Shown here one piece after another: positions 51,501 to 62,387 of a stretch of DNA of 64,000 bases. The translations under genes were made by a program, and so were the position numbers. The stretch is from Mycoplasmopsis columbina (GTDB lineage Bacteria > Bacillota_I > Bacilli_A > Mycoplasmatales > Metamycoplasmataceae). Each line of letters begins with the position of its first letter. The stretch's first letter is position 1. The notes beneath the pieces are model-generated. The model had not been told where the DNA came from, ran no database searches, and was given only the letters and a program-made list of their open reading frames with translations. The stretch covers positions 372,001 through 436,000 of the forward strand of contig NZ_LR215041.1 of assembly GCF_900660685.1 (NCBI RefSeq), read 5' to 3'.

Positions 51501-54500
51501 TACTAAAATCAATAGCCGATACTTCAACTTTATTTTCAATATCAGTCGCAAGTCCTCTTTGCTTTTCATCATTTAATAAATAAGTTACATTACTATTTTC
51601 AAATGTTGTATTTGTAGGTCAATTATCTTTGTCGGTGTAATCGATTGTATCTAAAGCTGTACTTAAAATTTCTTCAAGTCTTGATTGTTCTTGTTCTAGA
51701 GTTATAAAACCACTAAATGTTTTAGTATAAGTTTGCTCTGTGACAACATCTTGCAAATTATCTGCTTCTCTAGCAGAATTAATTTTATATATAACTGTAG
51801 CTTCACCAGCTTGATTATTTACTGAAACACTTTGAATATCTTCAACTCTAATACGTGCTTGATCTCTAGTAAGAACTGAAGTTAGTAAATCAGCAATTTC
51901 TCTCTTAGTAAGTTCTGATGCCGCTTTTTTTGAAACTTTAGGATCTTGAACATTTGCTAATTCTGTTGCTTTAGCAGTTGCTAATTCACTAAGTCTTGTT
52001 TTTTCAATTTTAAAACCGCTTATTGCTTTTGTTTTTAGCTCAGTGGTAACATTTCGTAAATTAGGTTTAGTTGAAACTAACTTAAATTCAACATTTGCTG
52101 TTCCATTTCTATCTTCATTATCATTAAAGTAAATTTCAGTTACTTCGGCATTAATTGGTGCAGCAAAAGTAAATGAATTTCTTCTTGAATTATATGTTCC
52201 TACTACATCATTTATAGTAACAACAAGATTTTCTTCACTTAATTGTGTACTATTGAAATCTGCCAAAATATCTGAAGCGCCAGTGTAAGAAAAAGTAATG
52301 TGATTTGTTGCTAAATCATCTAGTCTTCTTTTTTCACCGTCAGCATCTAAGAATGAATCAAGCGTTAAAGTACGTGAATTAGAAGATTTTACTTCAGTTA
52401 AATCATTTCTAGTTGAAGTAAGTTTATAAGTTACTTCAAGAACTCCTGTTCTATTATTTGGATTAAGAGTAATGTCACTTTCAACAATTTGAGCATTTGC
52501 AGGAGTATTATATAAATTGTTAAGTAGTGTTGCAATTTCTGCTTTAGTTACTTCAGAAGGTGAGCGATTTTCTTTATTTGTTACATTAACATTTTCGTTA
52601 GTTGCATGATTTAATATTTCAGTATTTAAACGCTCAACCTCAGTTTTAAAACCACTTAATTCTTTTGTTGTAGTAGTAGCTGATTTGGCGTTTTTTGCGG
52701 TTGCTAAAGTAGTTTGTAATTTAAAAGTTACATTTGTTGATCCATTTGCATCATTTGCATTTGTTAAAGGTGCAAAAGTAACATCTGCCAATTTCATATC
52801 AAGTGTAGGAAAGATGACTTCACCATCTTGCAATTGTGAAGTGTGTAAGGTGCCTTCTGCATCTCTAATTGTTACTGTTAAGTTGTTTGCTTCTAAAGTT
52901 TGTGATGTTGGATAGTTTAGAAGAAAATCTTTAGGATTATAATTAACACTTTCTACTCGATTAATTAAATCATCTAATTTTGTTTGTTCTGAAATAAAAC
53001 CAGGAATTCTTACTATAAGATTTTCATTTGCTTTAACATCGGTTAAATTATCTCTTGTTGATTTAATAGTAATTATAATTCCCAAAATTCCTTTTGAATC
53101 ATCCGGTATAAGTTGACCAATTGAACTATTTCTAATCAAAGCGTCTGATTCTGTTAATTCATTTGAAAAAATTGTTTTTAATTTTTCTTCAACTTCTTCC
53201 CTGGTTATCGCTGAAGCTCTTTTGTTTGTCTTTTCCTCTTCGGTAAAGATAGCTTCAACTTCTGATTTTTTCGCTTTTTGTATTTCAATCAATCTAACTG
53301 TTTCTGCTTTAAAACCACTTATTGTTACTTTAGGACTTGAATTTTCATTAATTAAGTCAGCCATACCTGTTTTTAAACTACTTAAACCAATAAATAAAGG
53401 CAATTGACCAACATAAGTACCATTGTTATCAATATTATCATTGGCATTATTAAAGTTTTCAGTATAGTAATCTCTTACAAAAACTCCTAATTGAGGAAAT
53501 TCTAATCTATTATTTTGATATGTTGAAGTATAAGTTTGATCACCATCTTGAATAGTAAAAGTTAATTTACTAATTTGATCTTGAGTTAAAGTAACTTTAT
53601 GTTTATCACTATTATCATTTGCAACAATATTTGAAAATTCTTTGGCGGCTAATACATTAGTTTTATTTTGGTAATCTGCACTTGTAACTTTGCTTACTAA
53701 ATCACTTATTCTTTGATTTTCAGCATTTGTTGAATAAAAACCAGGAATAACTATTTCACCACTATCATCACTTGATTGAACATGAGTAAGATCATTTCTT
53801 GTTGAATTAAGTTTATACTTAATTGTTAAAGTACCGTCTGCATTATTTGGATCAAATGTAGTAATTAAATCATCACTAGTTTTTGCATAATCACTAGGAA
53901 ATAAAGCATTTAATTTGTTAATTAAAGTAGCTTTGTTAACTGTTGAAGGAAGTGCATTTTTTTCTTCCGAAGTAAATAGTGAATTAATTATTTGTTCTCT
54001 TTTAGAAGCAAATAATGCATTTAATCTACCTTGTTCAGTTCTAAAACCTGTAGCTTCTCTAGTGGTTTCTTCCGATTCAATTTTTTCAAAATCTTCCTTT
54101 GTAGATTTTAATTTTACTTTTAAATTAACTATTCCAGTTTCATCATTTTCGTTTGTTATATTATTTGCTATTTCCAATAAAGAAACTTTCAATTTTAAAT
54201 CTTTAAATATGAATTCACCATTTTCATAAACAGCTGTGTGTTTAACTTTTTCAGTTGTTTCTTGATCATCTCTTTCATTTGGTGTTGCATAAACAAAAAT
54301 ATCTAAGTTTTGTTTTGTTTGCTCATTAATTTCGAAAGTTGAAGGAAAATTTAAAAGACGATTTTTATCCTTATATTCAATTTGTAATTCGTTGGTTAAA
54401 GTGTTAACTTTAGTAGTTTCACTTGTTGGTGTTGTGAAAGTAATTCTACGAATTAAATGACCACTAGGTGCTATTTGTGTAGTTAATCCTTCTCTTGTTG

Positions 54501-55446
54501 AAATTAATCTATATTTATATGAAAATCATCCCTCATTATCGCTATAATATCCTTTATCATGTCATTTAGAAGTTGGTTCACGATATGAAAATTGAACTTT
54601 GCCATTTTCAATTATGGTTTGTGATAAACCTGGTGTATCAGCAGTAATTATGTCAACTTGGAATTCAGGATGTTGACTAAGAAGATTACGCATTCTTCGT
54701 ATTAATTCATCTATAAAATTGGGTTGATGAAAAAAAGTTGATGGATGACGATCCAATTCATCACGAGAAAAAAGACCAGGTTCTTCATCAAATAAATGAG
54801 CAACATCTTTAGATAATAGACTAATTCTACTTCTTTCATCAATAAAGCCATTTATGGTTATTTGATTAGAAAGTGTTTCAGTTAAACTACTATCTTCTGC
54901 TTCGTTAAGAGATCCTAATGAAACTTGTAAATTTAACGATTTTTCATTTCGTATTTGGGATGATGAACCTCTTGGCCCTGTTTCTCTATCTGCTTCAATA
55001 GTAAAATTACTAAAGTAGTAGTTTTTTACATAAACACCAAGTTCTTTAAAAACATTTTTTCCATTTTCTCAAACTGAATGATATGTATTTTGACCATCTG
55101 TAATTGTAAAAGTAAATTTAGATTTTTGTTCATCTGTTAATTCTTTGGCAGTTGGAGTAGAACTTGGTTCTAAAGCATTACTAAATCATAGTGCTGGTGG
55201 ATATGAATTTTTAATTTCAGTATCATAATCAGCACTAATTGCATTTGCTCATTGATTAATTTTATCTTGTGTTACAGGTGTATTAGTTGCACTACCACTA
55301 GTTGCTTCATTTTTTAAAAATTTTGGCTTAGTTGAATTTTCACTAGTTTTTGACAAATGAGTAAGCGTTAAAACACTTGCTGGTAGGATTCCTAAAGCAG
55401 GTAAAACTTTTAAAACTCTTCTTAATTTTTTCTGTTTTTCTTTCAT
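45571..55446 (-). CDS. Giant modular surface protein C, 3291 aa (paralogue of B)
   Basis: The frame is open from ATG 55446 to TAA 45571-45573 with UGA as Trp; no other stop was seen. N-terminus: MKEKQKKLRRVLKVLPALGI, then a hydrophobic run ending near residue 30, no lipobox. About 15 type-17-like repeats (near 50050-55000) are followed by six GA/FIVAR-like modules (near 46300-49900), a conserved domain, the helix WIPIILFIGGVLTFGIAAGI and the tail AKKKSKKTKH. The order of domains at the junction of the two arrays and at the C-terminus matches protein B, and several blocks are nearly identical, so C looks like a shorter paralogue. Its last 500 bp of modules match B almost residue for residue. 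The Shine-Dalgarno is weak (GGAC about 8 nt upstream). It probably acts as an adhesin or host-protein binder; this is inferred from the modules. Confidence 0.92.
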
Positions 55447-55577
55447 AATATGTCCATTCTATATTCAATTTATTTCTAAATTAAAATATATAAAGTTTGT
55501 TATTTTACTTTAATCTTACTTTTACTAAATAATTAGTATTTTCTATAAGTTTTAAAATAGTAATTATATATAGAAAT

Positions 55578-55599
55578 TATATATATATATATATATATA
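55578..55599. repeat. (TA)11 microsatellite upstream of giant gene C
   Basis: Eleven perfect TA units, 132-153 bp upstream of the gene C ATG. Dinucleotide tracts of this length vary by slippage. A likely -10 for C (TATAT run near 55487-55495) is closer to the gene, so the tract is upstream of the core promoter. Confidence 0.6.
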
Positions 55600-55607
55600 T
55601 TGAAAGC

Positions 55608-55657
55608 TTTTTTTACTTTTGAAAGTTCTCATTAAAAAACTTTGAAAAGTAAAAAAA
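55608..55657. repeat. Long inverted repeat between tpiA and gene C
   Basis: TTTTTTTACTTTTGAAAGTT and AACTTTGAAAAGTAAAAAAA pair over about 20 bp with one mismatch around a 10-nt loop. Neither strand has a T-tract after the stem, so it is not a typical terminator. It resembles the palindromes next to the IS copies and could be a free target site. Confidence 0.5.
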
Positions 55658-55682
55658 TAAAAATCAGAATCTGACTTTTATT
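55656..55682 (-). terminator. Terminator of the ligA-tpiA operon
   Basis: On the minus strand AATAAAAGTCAG pairs with CTGATTTTTATT (one mismatch, 3-nt loop) and is followed by a run of T. It lies 21 bp past the tpiA stop codon. Confidence 0.8.
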
Positions 55683-55703
55683 TTCATTAAATTTTAATTA
55701 GTT

Positions 55704-56483
55704 TTAATCAATTTGTGTAGTAATTAAATCAAGAAAACTTTCAGCTTTAAGTGAAGCGCCGCCAACTAAAAATCCATCAATGTTAGGTTGTGAACCCAAT
55801 TCATGAATATTACTTTTATTAACACTACCACCATAGAGAACTTTGCATTGATTGTTAGTATATTGTCGAATAATTTGACAAATTTCATTTGCTTCTTTTG
55901 GTGTTGCTGCTTTATTTCCAATTGCTCAAATTGGTTCATAAGAAATGATTATTTTTGAATAATCTAAATCTTTTAAGGATGTCTTTAATTGTTCTTCAAT
56001 AACTTCTTTGGTGCGGTTTTCATTATATTCTTCTAAACTTTCACCAACGCAAATTACTGGCGTCATATTTTGTTCTAAAACTTTTTTTGCTTTAGAATTT
56101 ACAATTATTTCATTTTCACGATGAAATCTTCTTCTTTCAGAGTGACCAATAATCACATACTTAGTTTTTAAAGCAGCAAGCATAAAAGCTGGTGAATCCC
56201 CCGTGAAAGGTCCTTGATCAAATTCAGAAACGTCCTGTGATGCAATTTCTAAATTATAAAATTCTTTTCTTTTTTGCATGTTTTTATAGAGCATAATCAT
56301 CAAGGCAGAAAGATTAGTTAAAGGTGCCGCAATTGAATAAAGATTATGTTCTAAAACATTTATTTTTTCTGGATCATTTTTGACCATTTTGTGCATTAAT
56401 TGGCCTAATTCGTCAACAAATGCCATTGTTTCTTGAAAAGTTTTATTCGCTTTTCAATTAGCCATTATAAAAAGTTGTTTCAT
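55704..56483 (-). CDS. tpiA: Triosephosphate isomerase
   Basis: 259 aa, the usual TIM length. It interconverts dihydroxyacetone phosphate and glyceraldehyde-3-phosphate in glycolysis. Catalytic residues are present: Asn and Lys in ANWKAN (residues of about 8-13), His in IIGHSERRR (near 114) and Glu in YEPIWAIG (near 183, Trp encoded by UGA). The phosphate-binding YGGSVNKSN and FLVGGASL are near the C-terminus. The ATG overlaps the ligA stop as TAATG, and AGGAG lies 7 nt upstream, so it is translated with ligA. In this organism the enzyme would also receive glyceraldehyde-3-phosphate from DeoC. Confidence 0.97.
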
Positions 56484-58495
56484 TATTTTTCTCCTAGTGA
56501 ATTTAACAATTGGTTAAATTCTTCTTCATTGATTATTTTTACTTCTAACTCTTGAGCTTTTGTTAGTTTTGAACCAGCATCTTCACCAGCAATCAAATAA
56601 TTTGTTTTTTTATTGACGGATGAGAGAATTTTGCCGCCATGTTTTTCAATTAAGTCAACATAATAGTTTCTTGAATTTGTTAATTTACCAGTGATAACAA
56701 AATTTAAATTATTTAAAAGTGAACTAATTTGAATTTTTTTTGCAATTTCATAAGTCATTAATTTGTCTAATTTATAGAGTAGTTGGTGATTTGTTGTATC
56801 TTGTAAATATTCAGAAACTGATTCTAAAATTTTAGGTCCAATATTAGGAATATTTTGCATTTTAGTTAGTAAAGGATCCACTAACATTTCTCCAAAATTA
56901 TTATATTCTTGTGAAAATAATTTCGCTGCTCTTTCGCCTAAGTGTTTGATGCCAATAGCAAAAAGCACTTTATAAAAAGGAGTTATTTTAGATTTATTAA
57001 TATTAGTAATTAAATTGCTTACTTTTAATTCTGCATAACGTGGTAAGTTTTTCATAATTTCGACATGTTTTTCTAATTCAAAAATGTCTCCAATAGTTTT
57101 TAAAAGATTAATTTCATATAAATCTTTAATAGTGTTTAATCCTAAACCAACTATATTTAAAGACTTACGAGAAGCAAAATGATAAAGAGAATTAATCACT
57201 ATTTCTTTACAAAGTTTATTAGTGCAAAACTGATCAACATTGTCTTCATATTCAACTAAGATTGAATTACATGAAGGACAAGTTAAAACTTTTTCATAGT
57301 TAGTATGATTTTTTAAATTAACTGTTGAAATAATTTTGGGAATAATTTCACCCGCTTTAATAATATTAACTTCATCACCTATATCAATATTTAAGCTTTT
57401 GATGAAATTGTAATTATGTAATGTGGCATTTCTTACTGTTGTTTGATTTAGTTCAACAGGTTCTAAAGCCGCCACATAGGTAATTTTTCCTGTTCTTCCC
57501 ACTGTAGGACTAATTGCCAAAATTTTGCTTTGTGCTTGTTCAACTTCATACTTAAAAGCTATTGAGTGTTTTGGAAATTTTGCAGTTTTACCTAATTTTG
57601 ATCAATAAGTTAAATTATTTAACTTAATAACTAAGCCGTCAGCATCATATGGCAATTTGTTTTTAATTTCAGCAAAATTTTCAATTTCATCTTCTAATTC
57701 TTCAACATCAACAACTTTACTTAATTCATTAGTTGGAAAATTAAGTTTTTTTAAATAATTAATAACTCCGTATTGAGTAGTTAAATTGTAATTTTCAGGT
57801 TCTACTATTTCATATAAGTATGCACTTAATTCTCTATCTTTAACAATTTGCGCATTTAATTGTCTTAAAGTTCCGCTTGCTGCATTTCTTGGATTGGCAA
57901 ATTCTTTTTCACCTTTATTTTTTAAATCTGTATTAATTGCTTCAAATTTTTCTTTAGCTAAAAAAACTTCTCCTCGAATTTCAATTTTATCAACTAAATC
58001 AATAACTTTTGGAATTGAAATAATTGTTTTAACATTTTCAGTAATATCTTCGCCCACACTACCATCACCACGTGTCAAAGCTTGAACTAAATATCCATTT
58101 TGGTAATGTAATGCAACTGATAAACCATCAATTTTTGGTTCTAAACTAAATTGAATTTGTTCTAAAGGCACTATTTTTTCTAAATTTGAAATAAATTTTA
58201 GTATTTCATCATAAGAATAGGCTTTGTTTAATGAAAGCATTGGATACTTATGTTCGACTTTAGTAAATTTGTTATCAATAAACCCACCGACATTTTGTGT
58301 TGGGGAAAGCGGCGAAATAAATTCTGGATAGGTATTTTCTAACTGCTCTAATTCTAAAAGTGTTTGATCATAAATTAAGTCTGAAACACTGGGATTATTG
58401 TCAAGAAAATATTCCTTGTTTCACTGATTGATTTGTTCTACAAGGCGATTGATTTTTTCTTTGATCGAGAAATTTTGTGAATTGTTTTGCTTCAT
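56483..58495 (-). CDS. ligA: NAD-dependent DNA ligase
   Basis: 670 aa, full length for bacterial LigA. It seals nicks in replication and repair using NAD. The adenylation domain has the active-site Lys in LEPKIDG (near residue 121), LTRGDGSVGEDITENVKTI, EIRGEVFL, NPRNAASGTLRQ and YDADGLVIK. An OB-fold follows (ISPTVGRTGKITYVAALEPV), then a four-Cys zinc site (CPSC...QFCTNKLC, from about 409), HhH repeats (IPNIGPKILESV) and a C-terminal BRCT domain (NFVITGKLTNSR...). The ATG at 58495 has AGGAGA 4 nt upstream. First gene of a two-gene operon with tpiA. Confidence 0.97.
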
Positions 58496-58562
58496 TTTCT
58501 CTCCTATCAAGATTAATTATGTTCTTATTTTAAATTAAGAATAAAAAAAGAATGCAAGAAAT

Positions 58563-58593
58563 TAAAAAAATACCCGAAGACATCGTCTTCGGG
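58563..58593 (-). terminator. Orphan intrinsic terminator
   Basis: A perfect 9-bp GC-rich stem, CCCGAAGAC and GTCTTCGGG with a 3-nt loop, followed on the minus strand by TATTTTTTT. It would end a minus-strand transcript coming from the right, but no minus-strand gene lies there. On the plus strand the downstream run is ATTATTATT, which is weaker. Confidence 0.7.
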
Positions 58594-58790
58594 ATTATTA
58601 TTATTTAGTTAATTGCCAAGAAGGCAAATAGTATTTATTATTATATTGATATATAAAAATAAAAAATAAAGAAAAGAGTTAAATAATGAATAATAAAAAT
58701 TAATTAAATGAATTAGAAATATCTAATCAATTTTCGAAAATAAAATATAAACAAAATAATAACTTTTATAAAAAATAAAGAATAAAAGAT

Positions 58791-58820
58791 TTGACAAGTC
58801 TTTTAACTTGGCAATTTTTT
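58791..58820 (+). terminator. Hairpin with T-run upstream of the lipoprotein gene
   Basis: TTGACAAGT and ACTTGGCAA pair with one mismatch and are followed by six T. The right arm could instead pair with TTGCCAAG at 58613-58620. It may end a short plus-strand transcript. Confidence 0.45.
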
Positions 58821-58989
58821 CAAATTGCATAATTATTTTAATATTAAAATAGAAATGCAAAAGAAAATTTTTATATTTTCTAAATCTTTTTTTATTTTTA
58901 ATTAAAAGTATGAAAATTTTCACTATTTTTTTAAAAAAAATTAAAATTTTCTTTTTTTTAGTTCGATATTTTATTTTTTTGTATTTCTG

Positions 58990-58995
58990 TATAAT
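58990..58995 (+). promoter_or_regulatory. Probable -10 box of the lipoprotein gene
   Basis: TATAAT preceded by TCTG, 53 bp upstream of the ATG. No clear -35. Confidence 0.55.
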
Positions 58996-59047
58996 TTAAA
59001 CGCTATAAGAAATATTGAAATAAAATTATGTTTTAGAAAGTTTAAAT

Positions 59048-60187
59048 ATGAAAAAAATAAAAACCTTTTTTCTAACTTTGTCTGCTCCCTTAACACTAAG
59101 TGTTTTAGCAGCAAGTTGTACACAATCCAGTGATGATACAAGCAATAAAAATAAAAATGTTCTTTTGATTAATAAATTAAAAGAGTACCAAACTAAATTA
59201 GAAAATTTAAAAATTAATTATTCATATGATTCAGTTGAAAATAAAGTAATTTTTGAGCAATATGACAATTCTAACAATTCAAATGTATTAACTTTGTTAA
59301 AAAATATTCTTTTGTCTGTTTTAGATAGTGAAAAAATTTATGGACAAAAAATTCTAGGTAGTGGAATTGATTCAACAAAGGACTTTGATTTACTTCAAAA
59401 GTATGAAGAACTTTTAACTGATTCAAGATCACAAACATTAAACCAAAATGAATTTTTTAAAGCCGATGGAACTTTTCATAATTATTTGAAAAGTATTAAT
59501 TCCTTTGTTCTTGATCTTCTTTCTCAATTGGCTAATGATTCACTTCAATTTAAAAATTTTACCGAATCATCTAACACTAGTTTTGGAAGCAGAATGTTAG
59601 GAATCTTAAGAGATATAGAAAAATCAGGCAAAGTAGTCGAAAATTTTAAATGACAAGCAAATATTAAAAGCGATTATGCTAAAGTTGCAAATTTAATGGC
59701 CAATTTAGCTAATTCACAATGAAATGAAGAGACAGACTCAAATTTTGTTGTTTATGATCTTCATGATGAAGATGATGATCATCAAGAAAATAACAATCAT
59801 GCACACTCACATGCCTTAGGCAATATGTCTTTTGAAATGGCTAAAATAATTAGAACTTTAAATAAAGATGAATACAATAATTTGTATAAAGAAAACAAAA
59901 ATTCTCTTTTACAAGCTATTAATGATGCTATTACAAAAGAAAGTGATCAAGGTCAACAAAAAGAACTTAGAGAGTTCAAAAATAAAATTAATTTAGTATT
60001 TTCAAAATATGAAACTTTAATTGCTTTTAATTACAATTTATTGAATACTTTTGCTCAATCATTACGTAAAGAAATTGAATCAGTAAAAACTATCTTAACA
60101 GATGTAGCTAATTTAGTTCCTTTATCTAACGAAATTATTGCAACTTTATTTCCAAATCCTAGACTTGCAAATAATTCAGAAGCATAA
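59048..60187 (+). CDS. Lipoprotein with a His/Asp-rich patch, function unknown
   Basis: 379 aa. The signal peptide MKKIKTFFLTLSAPLTLSVL ends in the lipobox LAASC, so Cys24 should be lipidated and the protein held on the outer face of the membrane. The rest is mainly helical and charged. Near residues 236-258 is a stretch very rich in His, Asp and Glu (DLHDEDDDHQENNNHAHSHA), which looks able to bind a divalent metal; histidine-rich loops of this sort occur in zinc-binding lipoproteins and transporters, but no other part resembles a known solute-binding protein. Two UGA Trp codons lie just before it. It has its own promoter and terminator. The Shine-Dalgarno is weak (AGAAAG). Confidence 0.85.
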
Positions 60188-60212
60188 GATTTCCTTTGTG
60201 AAATCTTTTTTT
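60186..60212 (+). terminator. Terminator of the lipoprotein gene
   Basis: AAGATTTC and GAAATCTT with a 6-nt loop and a run of seven T, starting inside the stop codon. Confidence 0.85.
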
Positions 60213-60261
60213 ATTAACGAAAGCAAAATAAAACATTTAAATAATGGAGTAAAATCAAAAT

Positions 60262-61596
60262 ATGCAAACAACTAATGTATATAAATTGCAAAGAAAAATG
60301 ATCGAGAAAAATAAACTTTTATCTTTTAAAGAAAGAATTTCACTTTTAATTAAATTAAAAAGTCTAATAGAAAATAATATAGAAAATATCCAAAATGCCC
60401 TTAAAATAGACTTAAACAAATCAGCATATGAAAGTTATCTTACAGAAATTGGATTAGTTTTAAAAGAATTAAATTTAGCAATTAATAAACTGAAAAAATG
60501 AATGAAACCAAAAAAAGTTAAAAGAAATTTTTTAACTATTACTGCTAAACAAAGAATAATTTATGAACCTTTGGGTCAAGTGTTAATTATTAGCCCTTGA
60601 AACTATCCTTTTTATTTATCAATTATTCCTCTTATTGGTGCATTAGCCGCAGGGAATAGAGTAATTATTAAACCATCTGAATTTAGTCAAACAACAAGCA
60701 ATTTATTAGCTAATTTAATTAATGATAATTTGAATTCAGAGTATATTTTTGTATCTAAAACACCTTTGGAAGAAGTTCTGTGATTATTGGATCAAAAATT
60801 TGATTTAATCTTTTTTACTGGTAATTCAAACATTGCAAAAAGTGTTGCAGAAAAAGCAGCAAAAAATCTTACTCCTTTAGTTTTGGAATTAGGCGGAAAA
60901 AGTCCAGTAATTTTAGACCAAAACATCAATTTTGAATTAGTTGCTAAAAAAATTGCACAAACTAAATTATTAAGTAACGGCCAAACTTGTATTGGACCTG
61001 ATTATGTTTTTGTTCATAAAAAAGATGCAAATCTTTTCTTAAATTTAATTAACAACTTTTTACAAAAACAACTTAAACATAGTGATAGAGCAAAAATTAT
61101 TTCTTTAAAACATTTAGAAAGAATTGAAAAAATAGCACCTAAAGAAATAATTTTTGATAAAACAAATTGCCAAGTAGAAGCTAAAGCATTTCTTGCTTCA
61201 TTAAATGACTCCATTATGCAAGAAGAGATTTTTGCCCCGCTTTTACCTGTTATTGAATATGAAAATATAGAGGATGTTTTAAATTACATCAATCATAAAG
61301 AAAAACCATTAAGTCTTTATTTATTTAGCAAAAATAAAAAAATACAAAAATTGGTTGCTAAAAATACTTCTTCTGGATCTTTTGTTGTTAATGATATTTT
61401 AAGTCAACTTACTAATCATCACTTACCTTTTGGTGGAGTTGGAAATTCAGGTTATGGAAGATACCATGGATTCGAAAGTTTCAAAACTTTTAGCAATCCT
61501 AAGAGTATTTTTGTTAATAAATTATTTTCAAATCCTCTTTTAGAAGCACCTTTTGAAGATTGAAAATTTAAAATTATTAAAAAATTTTTAAAGTAA
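60262..61596 (+). CDS. NAD(P)-dependent aldehyde dehydrogenase, class 3-like
   Basis: 444 aa, matching the short class 3 (fatty-aldehyde type) enzymes of about 450 aa rather than the 490-aa class. It oxidises an aldehyde to the acid. Visible motifs: the cofactor-binding SPWNYPFYLSI, KPSE, FFTGNSNIAKSV, the general-base Glu in LELGGKSP (near 209), the catalytic Cys in NGQTCIGPDYV (near 243), EEIFAPLLPV and LPFGGVGNSGYGRYHG. A GGAG lies 11 nt before the ATG, which is rather far. It sits just upstream of the deo genes on the same strand; acetaldehyde made by DeoC is a reasonable substrate, by inference. No convincing terminator separates it from deoD, but deoD has a possible promoter of its own. 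Confidence 0.92.
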
Positions 61597-61632
61597 AAGC
61601 CTATAAAAAAGCTAAAAAATGAAAATTAAATT

Positions 61633-61638
61633 TATAAT
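61633..61638 (+). promoter_or_regulatory. Possible -10 box of the deo operon
   Basis: TATAAT 42 bp upstream of the deoD ATG in the 83-bp gap after the aldehyde dehydrogenase. No good -35. Confidence 0.45.
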
Positions 61639-61679
61639 TTAATTACAACAATTTATACATTTTTATTTTAAGGAGAAAA

Positions 61680-62378
61680 ATGACACCACATATTAATGCA
61701 AAAAAAGAAGATGTTGCCAAGTTAGTAATTATGCCTGGTGACCCATTAAGAGCTAAATACATTGCTGAAACATACTTAGAAGACTATAAATTAGTCAATG
61801 AAGTGAGAAACATGTATATGTATACAGGTTACTATAATGGTAAAAAGGTAACTGTTGCTGGTTCTGGTATGGGTTGTCCATCTATTGGAATTTACAGTTA
61901 TGAATTATTCAAATTTTATGATGTTGACAAAATAATTAGAATTGGAACAACAGGTGCTTATTTAGCTGATGTTAAACTTTACGAAACACTTTTAGCAGAT
62001 TCTGTTTATGCAGACAACGGTTTTTTTAGAGAAGCAATGTTAGGCAAAAATGAACAAATTGCTTTACCAGATCAATCATTAAATGAGGAAATTAAAAATA
62101 AAGCGAAAGAATTAAACATTCCTTTAACTATCGGTAGAATTCATTCAAGTGATATTTTCTATTCAAATATTCCACTTGAAGAAAGAATTAAAAAATCACA
62201 AGCTATCGCTGTTGAAATGGAATCTTTTGCATTATTTACCAATGCAGAAGCCTTAGGTAAAAAAGCAGCTTGTTTATTAACGGTTAGTGACAATATAATT
62301 ACCCATGAAGAAACATCTCCTGAAGAGAGACAAAAAGCTTTCACCAACATGATGAAAATAGCTTTATCATTAGCATAA
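61680..62378 (+). CDS. deoD: Purine-nucleoside phosphorylase
   Basis: 232 aa, typical of the hexameric DeoD type. It splits purine (deoxy)nucleosides with phosphate into the base and (deoxy)ribose-1-phosphate. Motifs: IMPGDPLRAKYIAE (residues of about 17-30), VAGSGMGCPSIGIYSYEL, the phosphate site RIGTTGAY, VEMESFALF with the ribose-contacting Glu, and TVSDNI with the base-contacting Asp. AAGGAG precedes the ATG by 5 nt. The gap to deoA is 9 nt, so they are co-transcribed in a salvage and pentose-catabolism operon. Confidence 0.96.
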   Translation: MTPHINAKKEDVAKLVIMPGDPLRAKYIAETYLEDYKLVNEVRNMYMYTGYYNGKKVTVAGSGMGCPSIGIYSYELFKFYDVDKIIRIGTTGAYLADVKLYETLLADSVYADNGFFREAMLGKNEQIALPDQSLNEEIKNKAKELNIPLTIGRIHSSDIFYSNIPLEERIKKSQAIAVEMESFALFTNAEALGKKAACLLTVSDNIITHEETSPEERQKAFTNMMKIALSLA

Positions 62379-62387
62379 AAGGAAAAA

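Larger units (their letters stand above)
58496..59047. other. Intergenic region between ligA and the lipoprotein gene
   Basis: 552 bp, very AT-rich. It holds the ligA Shine-Dalgarno, a strong hairpin terminator facing the minus strand (58563-58593), a small hairpin TTGCC/GGCAA (58613-58627), a second hairpin with a T-run (58791-58820) and the TATAAT of the lipoprotein gene. The open frame at 58723-58923 has a composition like random AT-rich DNA and no Shine-Dalgarno. No tRNA is seen. Confidence 0.6.

Noticed and set aside
58723-58923. Minus-strand ORF of 66 codons upstream of ligA
   Set aside because: Only Phe, Ile, Lys, Tyr and Asn-rich sequence expected of AT-rich DNA, with no Shine-Dalgarno and no domain.
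61597-61625. Terminator after the aldehyde dehydrogenase (AGC...GCT)
   Set aside because: Only a 3-4 bp stem; too weak to call. Read-through into deoD remains possible.
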